Source of the DNA: a bacterium
Lineage (GTDB): Bacteria > Hydrothermota > Tepidihabitantia > Tepidihabitantales > Tepidihabitantaceae
Length of the DNA stretch: 64,000 bases
Assembly (NCBI GenBank): GCA_035505375.1
Contig: DATJQV010000004.1
Location: forward strand, 1 to 64,000
Direction of reading: 5' to 3'
Both the position numbers and the translations under genes were made by a program. Of the stretch, positions 1 through 7,610 are shown piece by piece. The notes under the pieces are model-generated. The model was not told where the DNA came from and did no database searches. It was given only the letters and a program-made list of their open reading frames with translations. Every line of letters begins with the position of its first letter. Position 1 is the stretch's first letter.

Positions 1-4
1 TACC

Positions 5-176
5 GCCTACGGTCGAGCCTTAGGCCCATGCACAAGTAGAGCCTATGGTCGGGTCTTTTGCCGGAGCACTCTTCAGGTCTATTCCCGAGCCTACTCCGGA
101 ATCTAATCCCGGGCCTAATCCCGAGCCTTATCCTGAGCTTCGTTTTCCGGCCGGTGTCCGAGCCAGACTCCCGCCC
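5..176. repeat. Degenerate 12-bp-period repeat, locus 1
   Basis: A GCCT-like tetramer (GCCT, GTCT, ATCT, GCTT) recurs at 5, 17, 41, 53, 77, 89, 101, 113, 125 and 137, always in steps of 12 or 24, with six variable bases between. The phase is clear to about 140 and weak to about 176. Three other loci in the window have the same period. All frames are open in part, but no coding signal is convincing. From 177 to 328 I see no gene or clear element. Confidence 0.7.
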
Positions 177-328
177 CGCCCGCCCCCGCGGCTCTCGGCT
201 TGACTGCGGGCTAGGCCCGTCTACAAATCACCGTCAATGGAAGTTGGTCCTTTCTCAGCCTTGACGGAGTTAGAAATATGGGAAGCGTCCTTCTTTCCCC
301 CCGACCCGCTGGCCCCTGTCTATTCCGC

Positions 329-357
329 TTGACAGCGAACGATTTCCGTAGCACAAT
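329..357 (+). promoter_or_regulatory. Promoter for the DUF4160/DUF2442 pair
   Basis: The -35 box is TTGACA (329-334), followed by a 17-bp spacer and a weak -10 box CACAAT (352-357). The -10 ends 8 bases before the GTG at 366, so transcription would begin at or next to the start codon. Confidence 0.45.
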
Positions 358-365
358 GCACTAGG

Positions 366-506
366 GTGCCTGAGATTTCGAGATTCTTCGGGATTGTCGT
401 CCGTATGTACCACGACGACCATAATCCGCCGGATGTGCACGTCCAGTGCCAAGACGACAAGGCTCTGCTCGACTTCCACGGCAACGTGGTCAGAGGCGAG
501 AAGTAG
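366..506 (+). CDS. DUF4160 protein, short form (46 aa)
   Basis: The GTG-started frame reads VPEISRFFGIVVRMYHDDHN and continues with the PPDVHV motif, matching the N-terminal half of DUF4160 proteins (normally about 80 aa, with PEISRFxGI and HNPPHFHV). DUF4160 genes are commonly paired with DUF2442, as here, and the pair is often listed among toxin-antitoxin-like modules; no activity is established. The frame stops after VVRGEK, just before the LPxRALxLVLEWAELH segment expected in full-length members, so the C-terminal half is missing. The DUF2442 start follows 8 bases later. No Shine-Dalgarno is seen; a promoter lies immediately upstream. The gene may be a remnant or a naturally short variant. 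Confidence 0.7.
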   Translation: MPEISRFFGIVVRMYHDDHNPPDVHVQCQDDKALLDFHGNVVRGEK

Positions 507-514
507 AACTTGCT

Positions 515-808
515 ATGTGGCAACTGAACGACGTGACGAATATCGAGTACCGTGAAGGCTACGTCTACCGGATCACGTTTGACGACGGCCTATCGGACGA
601 CGTAGACTTCGCCGAGTACCTGGGCCGGGGTCCGGTCTTCGCCCCCTTGCGGGACCTCACGTACTTCCGCCAGGCTCAAATCGAGGGCGGGACAATTGCC
701 TGGCCCAATGGCGCTGACATCGCGCCCGAGACCCTCTACGAACGCATCGAAGCTCAGGTTGAGGCACAGGCTCCGGTCGCGCGCGACAAGCCGGCGTCCG
801 CCAAGTGA
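515..808 (+). CDS. DUF2442 domain protein (97 aa)
   Basis: The start is ATG 515 (MWQLNDVTNIEY), where homology to DUF2442 begins; longer readings only add arginine-rich sequence from the upstream gene. The core YRITFDDGLSDDVDFAEYL, the FAPLRDL segment and the IAWPNGADIAPETLYER end are typical of the family. DUF2442 proteins are small alpha/beta proteins usually encoded next to DUF4160 and suspected to be antitoxin-like. Here the gene follows the short DUF4160 gene with an 8-base gap, so the two should be co-transcribed. The alanine- and proline-rich tail (about residues 83-97) is probably unstructured. Confidence 0.85.
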   Translation: MWQLNDVTNIEYREGYVYRITFDDGLSDDVDFAEYLGRGPVFAPLRDLTYFRQAQIEGGTIAWPNGADIAPETLYERIEAQVEAQAPVARDKPASAK

Positions 809-857
809 CCGGCCCGTCCCTCGCCATTGTGGAGTCCAAGACCCGCCACGAACCCGG

Positions 858-875
858 CCATGACCAAAGTCATGG
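858..875. repeat. Perfect inverted repeat upstream of the methyltransferase stump
   Basis: CCATGAC (858-864) and GTCATGG (869-875) form perfect 7-bp arms around CAAA. It lies about 95 bases before the promoter at 968. It could be an operator or a short hairpin; nothing in the sequence decides between them. Confidence 0.4.
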
Positions 876-967
876 TCTACATCATGTCCTGCGTGATGAG
901 CCCGGCCGTTTCATGCGCCATATCCTCCACCCCAGTCCCTGACCGCCTCTCGGCGCAGTGGCGCGGC

Positions 968-995
968 TTGACACTGAGTCTGCCCTGACTATCCT
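968..995 (+). promoter_or_regulatory. Promoter in front of the methyltransferase stump
   Basis: TTGACA (968-973), a 16-bp spacer and TATCCT (990-995). The -10 ends 8 bases before ATG 1004, again predicting a leaderless transcript. It may now drive the downstream methyltransferase-nuclease gene. Confidence 0.6.
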
Positions 996-1003
996 CACCA
1001 CTG

Positions 1004-1132
1004 ATGTCAGACGGGAATCAGCCTAACCTGCTCTGCTACGGAGACAACCTCGACATCCTGCGCCGTATTGAAGACTTCGGCGCATCGGCATGTGACAACG
1101 CCACTCTATTCTTGTCTGTATGCTTGCTGTAG
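1004..1132 (+). pseudogene. N-terminal stump of a second DNA methyltransferase (42 codons)
   Basis: The frame from ATG 1004 contains NLLCYGDNLDILRR, the hallmark N-terminus of type III-like and other site-specific adenine methyltransferases (N-L-x-Y-G-D-N-L-x-I-L-R). In intact proteins the catalytic DPPF/DPPY motif follows within about 30 residues; here the frame degenerates after RIEDFGASACDN and stops at 1130-1132, having run 13 bases into the next gene. Only the promoter-proximal start survives. The join to the downstream gene looks like a deletion or replacement in which one methylase gene was exchanged for another. Confidence 0.65.
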
Positions 1133-3249
1133 CGCCAAAGCTCGTCAGGACCAATCGCATTCTCCCCAGCGACCGTGCGGTACACGATTGGTATCGGTTC
1201 GTGCTCTCGTTCCCGCCGCACCTTGTCCAAGAGTACCTGACCCGCTTTCAGGCCGGGTCGTCAACACTTGTGCTGGACCCGTTCTGCGGAACCGGGACCG
1301 TCCTTGTCGAATGCAAGAAACGGAAGATACCGAGCGTCGGCATCGAGGCCAACCCGATTGTCTGCTTCGCCTCTCGTACCAAGCTGAACTGGGCGACAGA
1401 CCCCGATGACCTCCTGCGCCTTGCGGACGAAGTCTGCGACGAAACCGAACACGCTCTGGTCGAGCAAGGCATACACGACACCACGGGACTCCCTCTCTTC
1501 GCGGAACCCGTTGATCAGAACCGGCTGAGACGTCTGCCCGAAGAACAGGCAGCGCTGCTCCTGCGCGGATCGATCAGTCCGCTTCCTCTGCATCGCACAC
1601 TCCTGCTGATCGATGCCCTGAACCGTCGCAAAGAATCGCCCGTCTTCGACCACGCGCGTCTTGCCCTTGCCAAGACAATCGTGTTCGGCGCGAGTAACCT
1701 GGCCTTTGGCCCAGAGGTCGGAGTCGGCCCCGCAAAGCAGGACGCCGCAGTGGGCAGACTGTGGCGCGACAATGTGCGCGCTATGGCCGAGGACATCCGA
1801 CTCTTGCGAACCAACGCGGCCGTGCCGGCCAGGGCCTTGGAAGCAGACTCCAGGGAGGTAGGTGACCTACTGCCGCCGCTGTCGGTAGACGTGGTTATTA
1901 CGTCTCCGCCTTATCCAAACGAGAAAGACTACACGCGCACGACGCGGCTCGAATCCGTGCTCCTCGGTTTCATAAAGACCAAGAGCGACCTGCGTGCTCT
2001 GAAGCAGGCGCTCGTGAAGTCGAACACGCGCGGCGTATACAAGAGCGACCGCGATGACGCTCTGGTCGAGGACAACGAGGACGTGCTCAGCCTGGCATCG
2101 GCCATTGAGAAACGACGAGAAGAGCTCGGCAAGACGTCCGGGTTCGAGCGGCTGTACGCGCGTGTCACCAAGCTGTATTTCGGAGGCATGACGCGCCACC
2201 TGAGTGGTCTCCGTTCCGTGCTCAGGCCGGGCGCCCACCTGGCGTACGTTGTAGGTGACCAGGCCTCATATCTCAGAGTGATGATACGCACCGGAGAAGT
2301 GCTGGCGGACATAGCGTCGTCTCTGGGCTTTCGCGTCGAAAGTGTGGACCTGTTTCGCAAGAGGCTCGCAACGGCCACGGGCGAGCAACTGCGAGAAGAG
2401 GTAGTCGTACTGGAGTGGCCGGGCTGGCAATTTGACTCAAGGAGGCCGACTGTGAGAGAAGGAAACAACTACTCCTCCATTATCGAGCACATCTTCATGG
2501 CGAAATACAAGTCGGGGATGGTCGCCGTTGACTTCGAACGTCAGGATATGGTCAAAGCGGGGCGCAAGCTCGGCGTCGCCGTGCCGAAGAACCTCGGCGA
2601 CGTCATTTACAGCTTCAGGTATCGGTCAACCCTTCCCGCCTCAGTACAGGCCAAGGCCAGTGCCGGTAAGGCATGGATCATCCGCCCCATCGGTCGGGCC
2701 AAGTACCGATTCGCCCTGGTCGCGGAGTGCCCGATTGCCCCGAACGCAAGCATGGGGATAACCAAGGTGCCCGACTGCACACCTGGCGTCGTCGCCAAGT
2801 ACGCATTCAATGACGAACAAGCTCTGCTGGCGCGCGTGCGCTACAACCGGCTCGTGGACATCTTCTCGGGCGTGACGTGCTACTCCTTGCAGAACCACCT
2901 GCGGACGGCTATTCAAGGAATTGGCCAAGTGGAGACCGACGAGATATACGTAGGCGTGGACAAGAAAGGCGCCCACTACGTATTCCCAGTCCAGGCCAAA
3001 GGCGGCACTGACCGACTGAACGTCGTGCAGATAGAGCAGGACTTTGCGGTCTGCGCCCAGAAGTTCCCTTCACTCATTTGCCGCCCGATAGCCGCGCAGT
3101 TCATGCCGGATGATGTCATCGCGCTTTTCGAGTTCGAGCAGGGCGAAGACGGCGTCAGAATCGCCAGCGAGAGGCACTACAAGCTCGTGCCGCCTGATGA
3201 CGTAACCGTGAAAGACCTAGAATCGTACCGTCACCGGCAGGCCGATTGA
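1120..3249 (+). CDS. DNA methyltransferase fused to a restriction endonuclease-like domain (709 aa)
   Basis: The N-terminal part (about residues 1-455) is an amino-methyltransferase: AdoMet motif DPFCGTGT (53-60) precedes the catalytic TSPPY (261-265), the alpha/gamma-type order; SPPY is frequent in N4-cytosine enzymes. The C-terminal part (about 470-709) starts near VPKNLGDVIYSFRYR and contains an acidic segment ETDEIYVGVD and FPVQAKGG (about 605-627), read as a PD-(D/E)xK-like nuclease core with Q in place of the usual acidic residue. Proteins with this C-terminal sequence are often annotated as endonucleases next to methylases; here both are one chain, so modification and cleavage may be a single polypeptide. 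The start at ATG 1120 is the first in frame, without a Shine-Dalgarno. The nuclease assignment is inference. Confidence 0.75.
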   Translation: MLAVAPKLVRTNRILPSDRAVHDWYRFVLSFPPHLVQEYLTRFQAGSSTLVLDPFCGTGTVLVECKKRKIPSVGIEANPIVCFASRTKLNWATDPDDLLRLADEVCDETEHALVEQGIHDTTGLPLFAEPVDQNRLRRLPEEQAALLLRGSISPLPLHRTLLLIDALNRRKESPVFDHARLALAKTIVFGASNLAFGPEVGVGPAKQDAAVGRLWRDNVRAMAEDIRLLRTNAAVPARALEADSREVGDLLPPLSVDVVITSPPYPNEKDYTRTTRLESVLLGFIKTKSDLRALKQALVKSNTRGVYKSDRDDALVEDNEDVLSLASAIEKRREELGKTSGFERLYARVTKLYFGGMTRHLSGLRSVLRPGAHLAYVVGDQASYLRVMIRTGEVLADIASSLGFRVESVDLFRKRLATATGEQLREEVVVLEWPGWQFDSRRPTVREGNNYSSIIEHIFMAKYKSGMVAVDFERQDMVKAGRKLGVAVPKNLGDVIYSFRYRSTLPASVQAKASAGKAWIIRPIGRAKYRFALVAECPIAPNASMGITKVPDCTPGVVAKYAFNDEQALLARVRYNRLVDIFSGVTCYSLQNHLRTAIQGIGQVETDEIYVGVDKKGAHYVFPVQAKGGTDRLNVVQIEQDFAVCAQKFPSLICRPIAAQFMPDDVIALFEFEQGEDGVRIASERHYKLVPPDDVTVKDLESYRHRQAD

Positions 3250-3280
3250 CCACTGATTCGCTAGCAGGGGAGTCGGTCCC

Positions 3281-4168
3281 TTGAACGACAACTCGTCTGT
3301 GTCGGCTGAGGGCAACAGAATCAAGTGGCTCGTCAGGGCGTCCGTAACGCTCGACCGGTCCTTTGGCGAGGTGTGGGATGAATATGCCCTGGATTCAGAC
3401 TACGAATACATCAAGCCCATGCTAGATGAATGCCGCGGGATCATCCGGGCCATATCCAAGGCCATCGGTGATTTTAGGGCACGGAGTCCTGGGGATTCGG
3501 CCGCGGCACAATCCCGGCTGGCAGACATGACTGCTGCATTCTCCGACGTTGTCGAGGCAGTCAAGAAGTACAGTGGCGACACAAGCGCCCTCAGTCGGTT
3601 CGACTCAGCGTTGGCAGACTTCCGATCAGAAATCACTGCATTGGCCGTGATGGCTGGCGTGCAGACGGACCTGCCACCATTGGAGAAGCTGCCGGATAGC
3701 GGGCAGCCAACTGCAATATCCACGGATGCGCTACCAGTGTTCATAGTACACGGCCACGATCAGACAGTCAAAGCAGAGGTTGAACTTCTGGTGACGAAAC
3801 TGGGACTCAAGCCCATAGTCCTCAACGAGCAAGTGAGCCGGAGCAACACGATCATTGAGAAGTTGGAGGCACACTCCGACGTAGGTTTCGCCATCGTGCT
3901 CCTCACTCCAGACGATGTGGGTGCGGCCGTATCTGAGAGTGACAAGTTGACGCTGAGAGCGCGCCAGAATGTGATCTTGGAGCTGGGATACTCTCTGGCG
4001 AAACTCGGGCGCTCGCGAGTCTGTACCCTCTGCTCAGGGAAAATGGATATCCCGTCGGACTGGAGCGGCGTGGTGTACGTTCCGATGGACACACAGGACG
4101 CGTGGAAGCTGCGGTCGGCGAAGGAATTAAAGAGCTTCTATCCGGCGGTAGACCTGAATGCTCTCTGA
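3281..4168 (+). CDS. TIR-like nucleotide-binding effector protein (295 aa)
   Basis: Residues 151-290 match the TIR-like family found in CBASS/Pycsar effectors and stand-alone bacterial TIRs: VFIVHGHD, the SNTIIEKLE segment with the probable catalytic Glu, VGFAIVLLTPDDVG, RQNVILELGYSLAKLGR and the terminal alpha/beta segment. Such proteins typically cleave NAD+ when activated by a nucleotide or partner. Residues 1-150 are an unrecognised, largely helical region that could be a sensor. The start is TTG 3281, 10 bases after a GGGGAG site. No cyclase gene is nearby; it follows the methyltransferase-nuclease gene by 31 bases, suggesting a shared defence operon in which the TIR may back up restriction. 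Confidence 0.82.
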   Translation: MNDNSSVSAEGNRIKWLVRASVTLDRSFGEVWDEYALDSDYEYIKPMLDECRGIIRAISKAIGDFRARSPGDSAAAQSRLADMTAAFSDVVEAVKKYSGDTSALSRFDSALADFRSEITALAVMAGVQTDLPPLEKLPDSGQPTAISTDALPVFIVHGHDQTVKAEVELLVTKLGLKPIVLNEQVSRSNTIIEKLEAHSDVGFAIVLLTPDDVGAAVSESDKLTLRARQNVILELGYSLAKLGRSRVCTLCSGKMDIPSDWSGVVYVPMDTQDAWKLRSAKELKSFYPAVDLNAL

Positions 4169-4221
4169 TGGGCCGGCGGTGGGCAGTTTCCCATTTCCGA
4201 TCCGCGTCCCGTCAACAGAAC

Positions 4222-4305
4222 GAACCAGGGACAGGCACGCCATTTCGGGAAGCTTCGGGACACCCCACGAGGCATTGCAGATTGCGGATTGTCGATTGCA
4301 GATTG
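4222..4305. repeat. Dispersed 3-prime-end repeat, copy 1, with heptamer array
   Basis: A core beginning ACCAGGGACAGGCACGCC and ending in CGGGAAGCTTCGGGACA is followed by a 7-bp-period array (GCAGATT, GCGGATT, GTCGATT). Related cores start near 7402, 8327 and 9240, each 4-70 bases after the stop codon of a plus-strand gene; here the TIR gene ends at 4168. Confidence 0.75.
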
Positions 4306-4360
4306 GTAGCGGCCTCGCCCCTACCATCAGCGCTATCCGTGAGCCGCACAAGGAGGGCTA

Positions 4361-4822
4361 ATGAAGAATCAGCTTGAGGCAGACCGGGAGTTCTTTCTTG
4401 AGGTCATCGACGACCTGACGAAGGACGCCGCGCAACACGCGCATAAAGCTGAGATGACGTCCGAGCAGTTCTGGGATCATATACAACGCCAAGCGGCCGA
4501 GTTCGACCGCATGTTCCCGGAAGCGGCGCAGGAACCCGAGGTGGCGACTGAGGACAAGGACGAGGCGGTCAAGAGGGAAACGGAGGAGGAAGCGGCTGAG
4601 CGGTTCCGGCAGGCATTGGCCCGCGTCCACCTCAAGGAGCTGCTCTTCTTTCGGCGGCACCAGGCCAAGTTGATTTGCATGCGCGTGACCCGCGTCGGGA
4701 GCTCCGATATCACTCCCTGTGCCCAGATGCTCAAGGGGTCGCTTGAACGGCTGCAGGCAGCGGACGCCGAAATCCGCCGCCGTATGCAGGCCCGCACCCC
4801 GAATCCGCCGGACCACCAATAG
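4361..4822 (+). CDS. Hypothetical soluble protein (153 aa)
   Basis: I do not recognise this protein. It is charged and predicted almost entirely helical: a helix-rich N-terminus (about 1-55), an acidic/basic stretch EDKDEAVKRETEEEAAERFR (about 66-86) that could form a coiled coil, and a C-terminal helical segment with HLKELLFFRRHQAKLICMRV (about 91-110). There is no signal peptide or membrane segment. ATG 4361 has only a weak AAGGAGGG-like site (4350-4357) but good spacing. The coding sequence lies between two repeat-rich gaps and has no co-directional operon partner. Confidence 0.7.
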   Translation: MKNQLEADREFFLEVIDDLTKDAAQHAHKAEMTSEQFWDHIQRQAAEFDRMFPEAAQEPEVATEDKDEAVKRETEEEAAERFRQALARVHLKELLFFRRHQAKLICMRVTRVGSSDITPCAQMLKGSLERLQAADAEIRRRMQARTPNPPDHQ

Positions 4823-4824
4823 GC

Positions 4825-4880
4825 ATTTCAGATTGCCGATTGTCGATTGCAGATTGGAGCGGCTCCGCCGCGAGACCCCG
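4825..4880. repeat. GATT heptamer array ending in a GC hairpin
   Basis: The units CAGATTG, CCGATTG, TCGATTG and CAGATTG repeat at 7 bp and run into GCGGCTCCGCCGC, a short hairpin with 5-bp arms. The same order (array, then GC-rich hairpin) is seen near 7455-7510 and 4263-4320. Confidence 0.7.
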
Positions 4881-4994
4881 CTCGACCTTGCCCCGCAAGC
4901 CCCGCTCCTTGGCATCGGGTAGACCGTCGAGATACACGGCCCTGCCCGTCACCAGCACAACCTGCCGCGCTAGCTCACGCATGTCAGCCGCCAT
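4840..4994 (-). pseudogene. 5-prime fragment related to the adjacent TPR gene
   Basis: Reading leftward from ATG 4994, the sequence MAADMRELARQVV...AVYLDGLPD resembles MRRNVDRMALYLDGLP in the N-terminal region of the TPR protein encoded just upstream (5001-6437). Homology ends after about 35 codons, where the frame runs into the heptamer array. The same 13 bases, AGACTGACTGCCG, precede both start codons, here including the TPR gene's own stop. The likeliest reading is a decayed copy from tandem duplication. Confidence 0.45.
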
Positions 4995-5000
4995 CGGCAG

Positions 5001-6437
5001 TCAGTCTGGCGATTCGCCCGACCGGGCCAGCGTGTCGGCCAGCTTCCCGGCATCCTCAGGCGTCAACCCGGCATCAACGCATCCAGCCACAAACATCTCT
5101 CGGCCCATCTGCTCCAGCAGCGGTTCAAGGTTCCCCATGGTTTGCTCTACACGAAGTCGTGCACCGATGGCTGAGAACACCAACAGAGCTTCAGCAAGAT
5201 ACTTCAGCGCCTTGTCGGGTTCGCCCTTGTCGTCGTAGATGATCCCGATATTGCCAAGTTGGATAGCCACGCCCTGCTGATACCAGATTTCGCGGTCAAT
5301 CGCCAACGCTTCCTCTAAGTACTTCAGCGCCTTGTCGAGTTCGCCCTTGCCGCGGTAGAAGAGCCCGATGTTGCCGAGTTGGGTAGCCACGCCCTGCTGA
5401 TACCCGATTTCGCGGTGAATCGCCAACGCCTCCTCGTGGTACTTCAGCGCCTTGTCGGGTTCGCCCTTGTCGCTGTAGATGAGCCCGATGTTGCCGAGGT
5501 GGATAGCCACGCCGTGCTGATACCCGATTTCACGGTCAATCGCCAACGCTTCCTCTAAGTACTTCAGCGCCTTGTCGGGTTCGCCCTTGCCGCGGTAGAA
5601 GAGCCCGATGTTGCCGAGGTGGTTCGACACGCCCCGCTGATACCCGATTTCGCGGTCAATCGCCAACGCCTCCTCGTGGTACTTCAGCGCCTTGTCGGGT
5701 TCGCCCTTGTCGCGGTAGATGATCCCGATGCTGCCGAGGTCGCTCGCCACGCCATGCTGATGCCCAATCTCGCGGTCTATGGCCAACGCTTCTTCCAAAT
5801 ACTTCAACGCCTTGTCGGGTTTGCCCTTGTCGCGGTAGATGAGCCCGATGTTGCAGAGTTGGACCGCCACGCCCCGCTGATACCCGGTTTCGCGGTGAAT
5901 CGCCAACGCCTCCTCGTGGTACTTCAGCGCCTTGTCGGGTTCGCCCTTGTCGCCGTAGATGATCCCGATGTCTCCGAGGGCCGCGGCCTCGCCCTGCTTT
6001 TCGCCAAAGTCCACGGCCAGCCTGCGCGACTCTTCGTAGGCCTGAAGCGCATCGTTCCACCGCCCCGGCGTGTCATGACATAGGCCGATGAGGTTGTAGA
6101 GCGCGACCAGTTGTGTCCCGGATGCGGACTTGATGGCCTCCCGGAAGTGCATGATTGCTTCGTCCCACTTGCAGACCTCCATCGCTGCACAGCCCAGGTC
6201 GTAGCTTGACCTGACCGGCCCGGACGACTTCGGCAGCCCGTCGAGGTACAGAGCCATCCTGTCCACATTACGCCGCATGCCGTCGAGTATGGTCTCGACA
6301 GTCTTCGCATGCCGTCTGCTTGGTCCTAGCTCATACACGATTGTGGTTACGATAGCTGTAATAACGATTCCTACTGCGGCGGGTACGACTGCCCAGAAGA
6401 CAAGAGGGTCGAAGTAGTGCCCGAGGAAATGCACCAT
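5001..6437 (-). CDS. Membrane-anchored tetratricopeptide repeat protein (478 aa)
   Basis: One N-terminal membrane segment (about residues 13-36, VVPAAVGIVITAIVTTIV) is followed by a linker, two divergent TPRs (about 80-150) and a block of seven 40-residue units (about 155-435), each containing GDKGEPDKALKYxEEALAI. Units of exactly 40 residues are typical of the TPR_12 or kinesin-light-chain type, which bind peptides in a superhelical groove. At DNA level the repeats are exact 120-bp units. KYHEEAL and KYLEEAL alternate, so the true unit of expansion seems to be 240 bp. The orientation places the TPR domain on one face of the membrane; partner unknown. ATG 6437 lacks a Shine-Dalgarno. Confidence 0.88.
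   Translation of the reverse strand: MVHFLGHYFDPLVFWAVVPAAVGIVITAIVTTIVYELGPSRRHAKTVETILDGMRRNVDRMALYLDGLPKSSGPVRSSYDLGCAAMEVCKWDEAIMHFREAIKSASGTQLVALYNLIGLCHDTPGRWNDALQAYEESRRLAVDFGEKQGEAAALGDIGIIYGDKGEPDKALKYHEEALAIHRETGYQRGVAVQLCNIGLIYRDKGKPDKALKYLEEALAIDREIGHQHGVASDLGSIGIIYRDKGEPDKALKYHEEALAIDREIGYQRGVSNHLGNIGLFYRGKGEPDKALKYLEEALAIDREIGYQHGVAIHLGNIGLIYSDKGEPDKALKYHEEALAIHREIGYQQGVATQLGNIGLFYRGKGELDKALKYLEEALAIDREIWYQQGVAIQLGNIGIIYDDKGEPDKALKYLAEALLVFSAIGARLRVEQTMGNLEPLLEQMGREMFVAGCVDAGLTPEDAGKLADTLARSGESPD
5161..5985. repeat. 120-bp tandem repeats within the TPR gene, with 240-bp super-period
   Basis: Seven copies in exact 120-bp register (phase seen at 5221, 5341, 5461, 5581, 5701, 5821, 5941). 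Copies with TCCTCGTGGT at 5431, 5671 and 5911 alternate with copies carrying TCCTCTAAGT or TCTTCCAAAT at 5311, 5551 and 5791. Recombination between copies would change repeat number without shifting frame. Confidence 0.93.
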
Positions 6438-6484
6438 CGGCAGTCAGTCTATTCATACCGCATTCGCCGTCAAATCCCACAGCC

Positions 6485-6512
6485 TTGACTTCCCGGCACG
6501 CAGAAGTAACAT
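6485..6512 (+). promoter_or_regulatory. Candidate promoter for the 233-aa membrane protein
   Basis: TTGACT (6485-6490), a 16-bp spacer and TAACAT (6507-6512). The start codon is 120 bases downstream, so this would give a normal leader. Confidence 0.35.
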
Positions 6513-6631
6513 TCGCCCTGTTGTGGAACCCAAACCCCGCTCGGCCTTGACGGATATGGAATAGAGCATGATGCCCCTGGAATTCCCTGGTTGGTCCAAG
6601 GCAAGCATACCCCTAAAGGAATAAACTCACA

Positions 6632-7333
6632 ATGAAGAAGTTCACTATCGCAACCACGTCCATTATCATGTTGGCCTCACTAGTCGGGCTGTATTTCGCC
6701 GGTCGCAGTGCGTTCCACTCTTCTGGGCTGCCTACGAAACGACTCGATGTTACGGTCCTACTGAATGCTCCGCTGTTCTCACGCAGTCCGGTGGTCGCGG
6801 ACCAACGACTCCGCGTTGCCTACGGTGACTCAGTCCTGGCGTCCCCGCGCCAATTGCTAGTCAAGGTCCGCAATTCAGGCGGGTCCGCCATCCGCGACAG
6901 GGACATTGTCGACCCACTGTCAATTAGCTTGGGAGGCAGCGCACGCGTCATGGGCGCGGACATCATCGCGAGGTGGCCTGAGAACCTTGCGGCGACAGTT
7001 GTCCTACGTGATTCAACACTTAACGTTTCATGGCCCTTGCTGAACCAGAGAGACAGCATGCTCGTCGGTGTTATCTACGACCTAGCTAGGCCGGTGGCTG
7101 ATACGTCGCTTGCATCCGTCTCGGCCCAAGCGCGCATAGAGGGACTCCATGATATAGACTTCCATCCTGAACCTCCGGCTGGGACGGATACCCCGGGTAG
7201 TAACATCCGCATATTGTCACTCATGATTGGCTTCTTCGCCGCACTACTATGGGGTGGTGGGCGAGTATCAAGAGCTTGGCTCGAAAGACAGACTCGTCGA
7301 CGGGTCGCGTCCAAGCCCACGACTCGTAGCTAG
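6632..7333 (+). CDS. Hypothetical protein with two membrane anchors (233 aa)
   Basis: I do not recognise a family. There is an N-terminal hydrophobic segment (about residues 5-25, IATTSIIMLASLVGLYFAG) and a second near the C-terminus (about 192-212, ILSLMIGFFAALLWGGGRV), with a 165-residue beta-rich region between them and a short basic tail (RRRVASKPTTRS). The basic tail and flanks suggest that the middle is extracytoplasmic. ATG 6632 follows AAAGGAAT by 11 bases. The gene stands alone and is followed by a dispersed repeat copy. Confidence 0.75.
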   Translation: MKKFTIATTSIIMLASLVGLYFAGRSAFHSSGLPTKRLDVTVLLNAPLFSRSPVVADQRLRVAYGDSVLASPRQLLVKVRNSGGSAIRDRDIVDPLSISLGGSARVMGADIIARWPENLAATVVLRDSTLNVSWPLLNQRDSMLVGVIYDLARPVADTSLASVSAQARIEGLHDIDFHPEPPAGTDTPGSNIRILSLMIGFFAALLWGGGRVSRAWLERQTRRRVASKPTTRS

Positions 7334-7401
7334 CTGCAATGTGGGAGAAACGGGTGAAACGGGGACACATTGCGAAATAGGTTCGGGAGCGCGTGAGGGA
7401 A

Positions 7402-7512
7402 AACCAGGGACAGGACCGAATTTCGGGAAACTTCGGGACATCCCACGAGGAATTGCAGATTCTAGATTGACGATTGTAGATTGGCGGTTGGCCGCGACTT
7501 CGCCGCGAGACT
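7402..7512. repeat. Dispersed 3-prime-end repeat, copy 2, with GATT array and hairpin
   Basis: The core ACCAGGGACAGG...TTTCGGGAAACTTCGGGACAT is followed by heptamers (GCAGATT, CTAGATT, GACGATT, GTAGATT) and the GC-rich segment ending CGCCGCGAGAC, collinear with copy 1. It begins about 70 bases after a stop codon. Confidence 0.75.
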
Positions 7513-7610
7513 AAGGTTGAGGTCGAGGCTAAGATGAGGGTCGGAGCGGAACTGCGTCGCAGCCCAGGCAGAAGAAGGCGGACGGCGGACAGCTTACGGC
7601 TGACCGCTTC

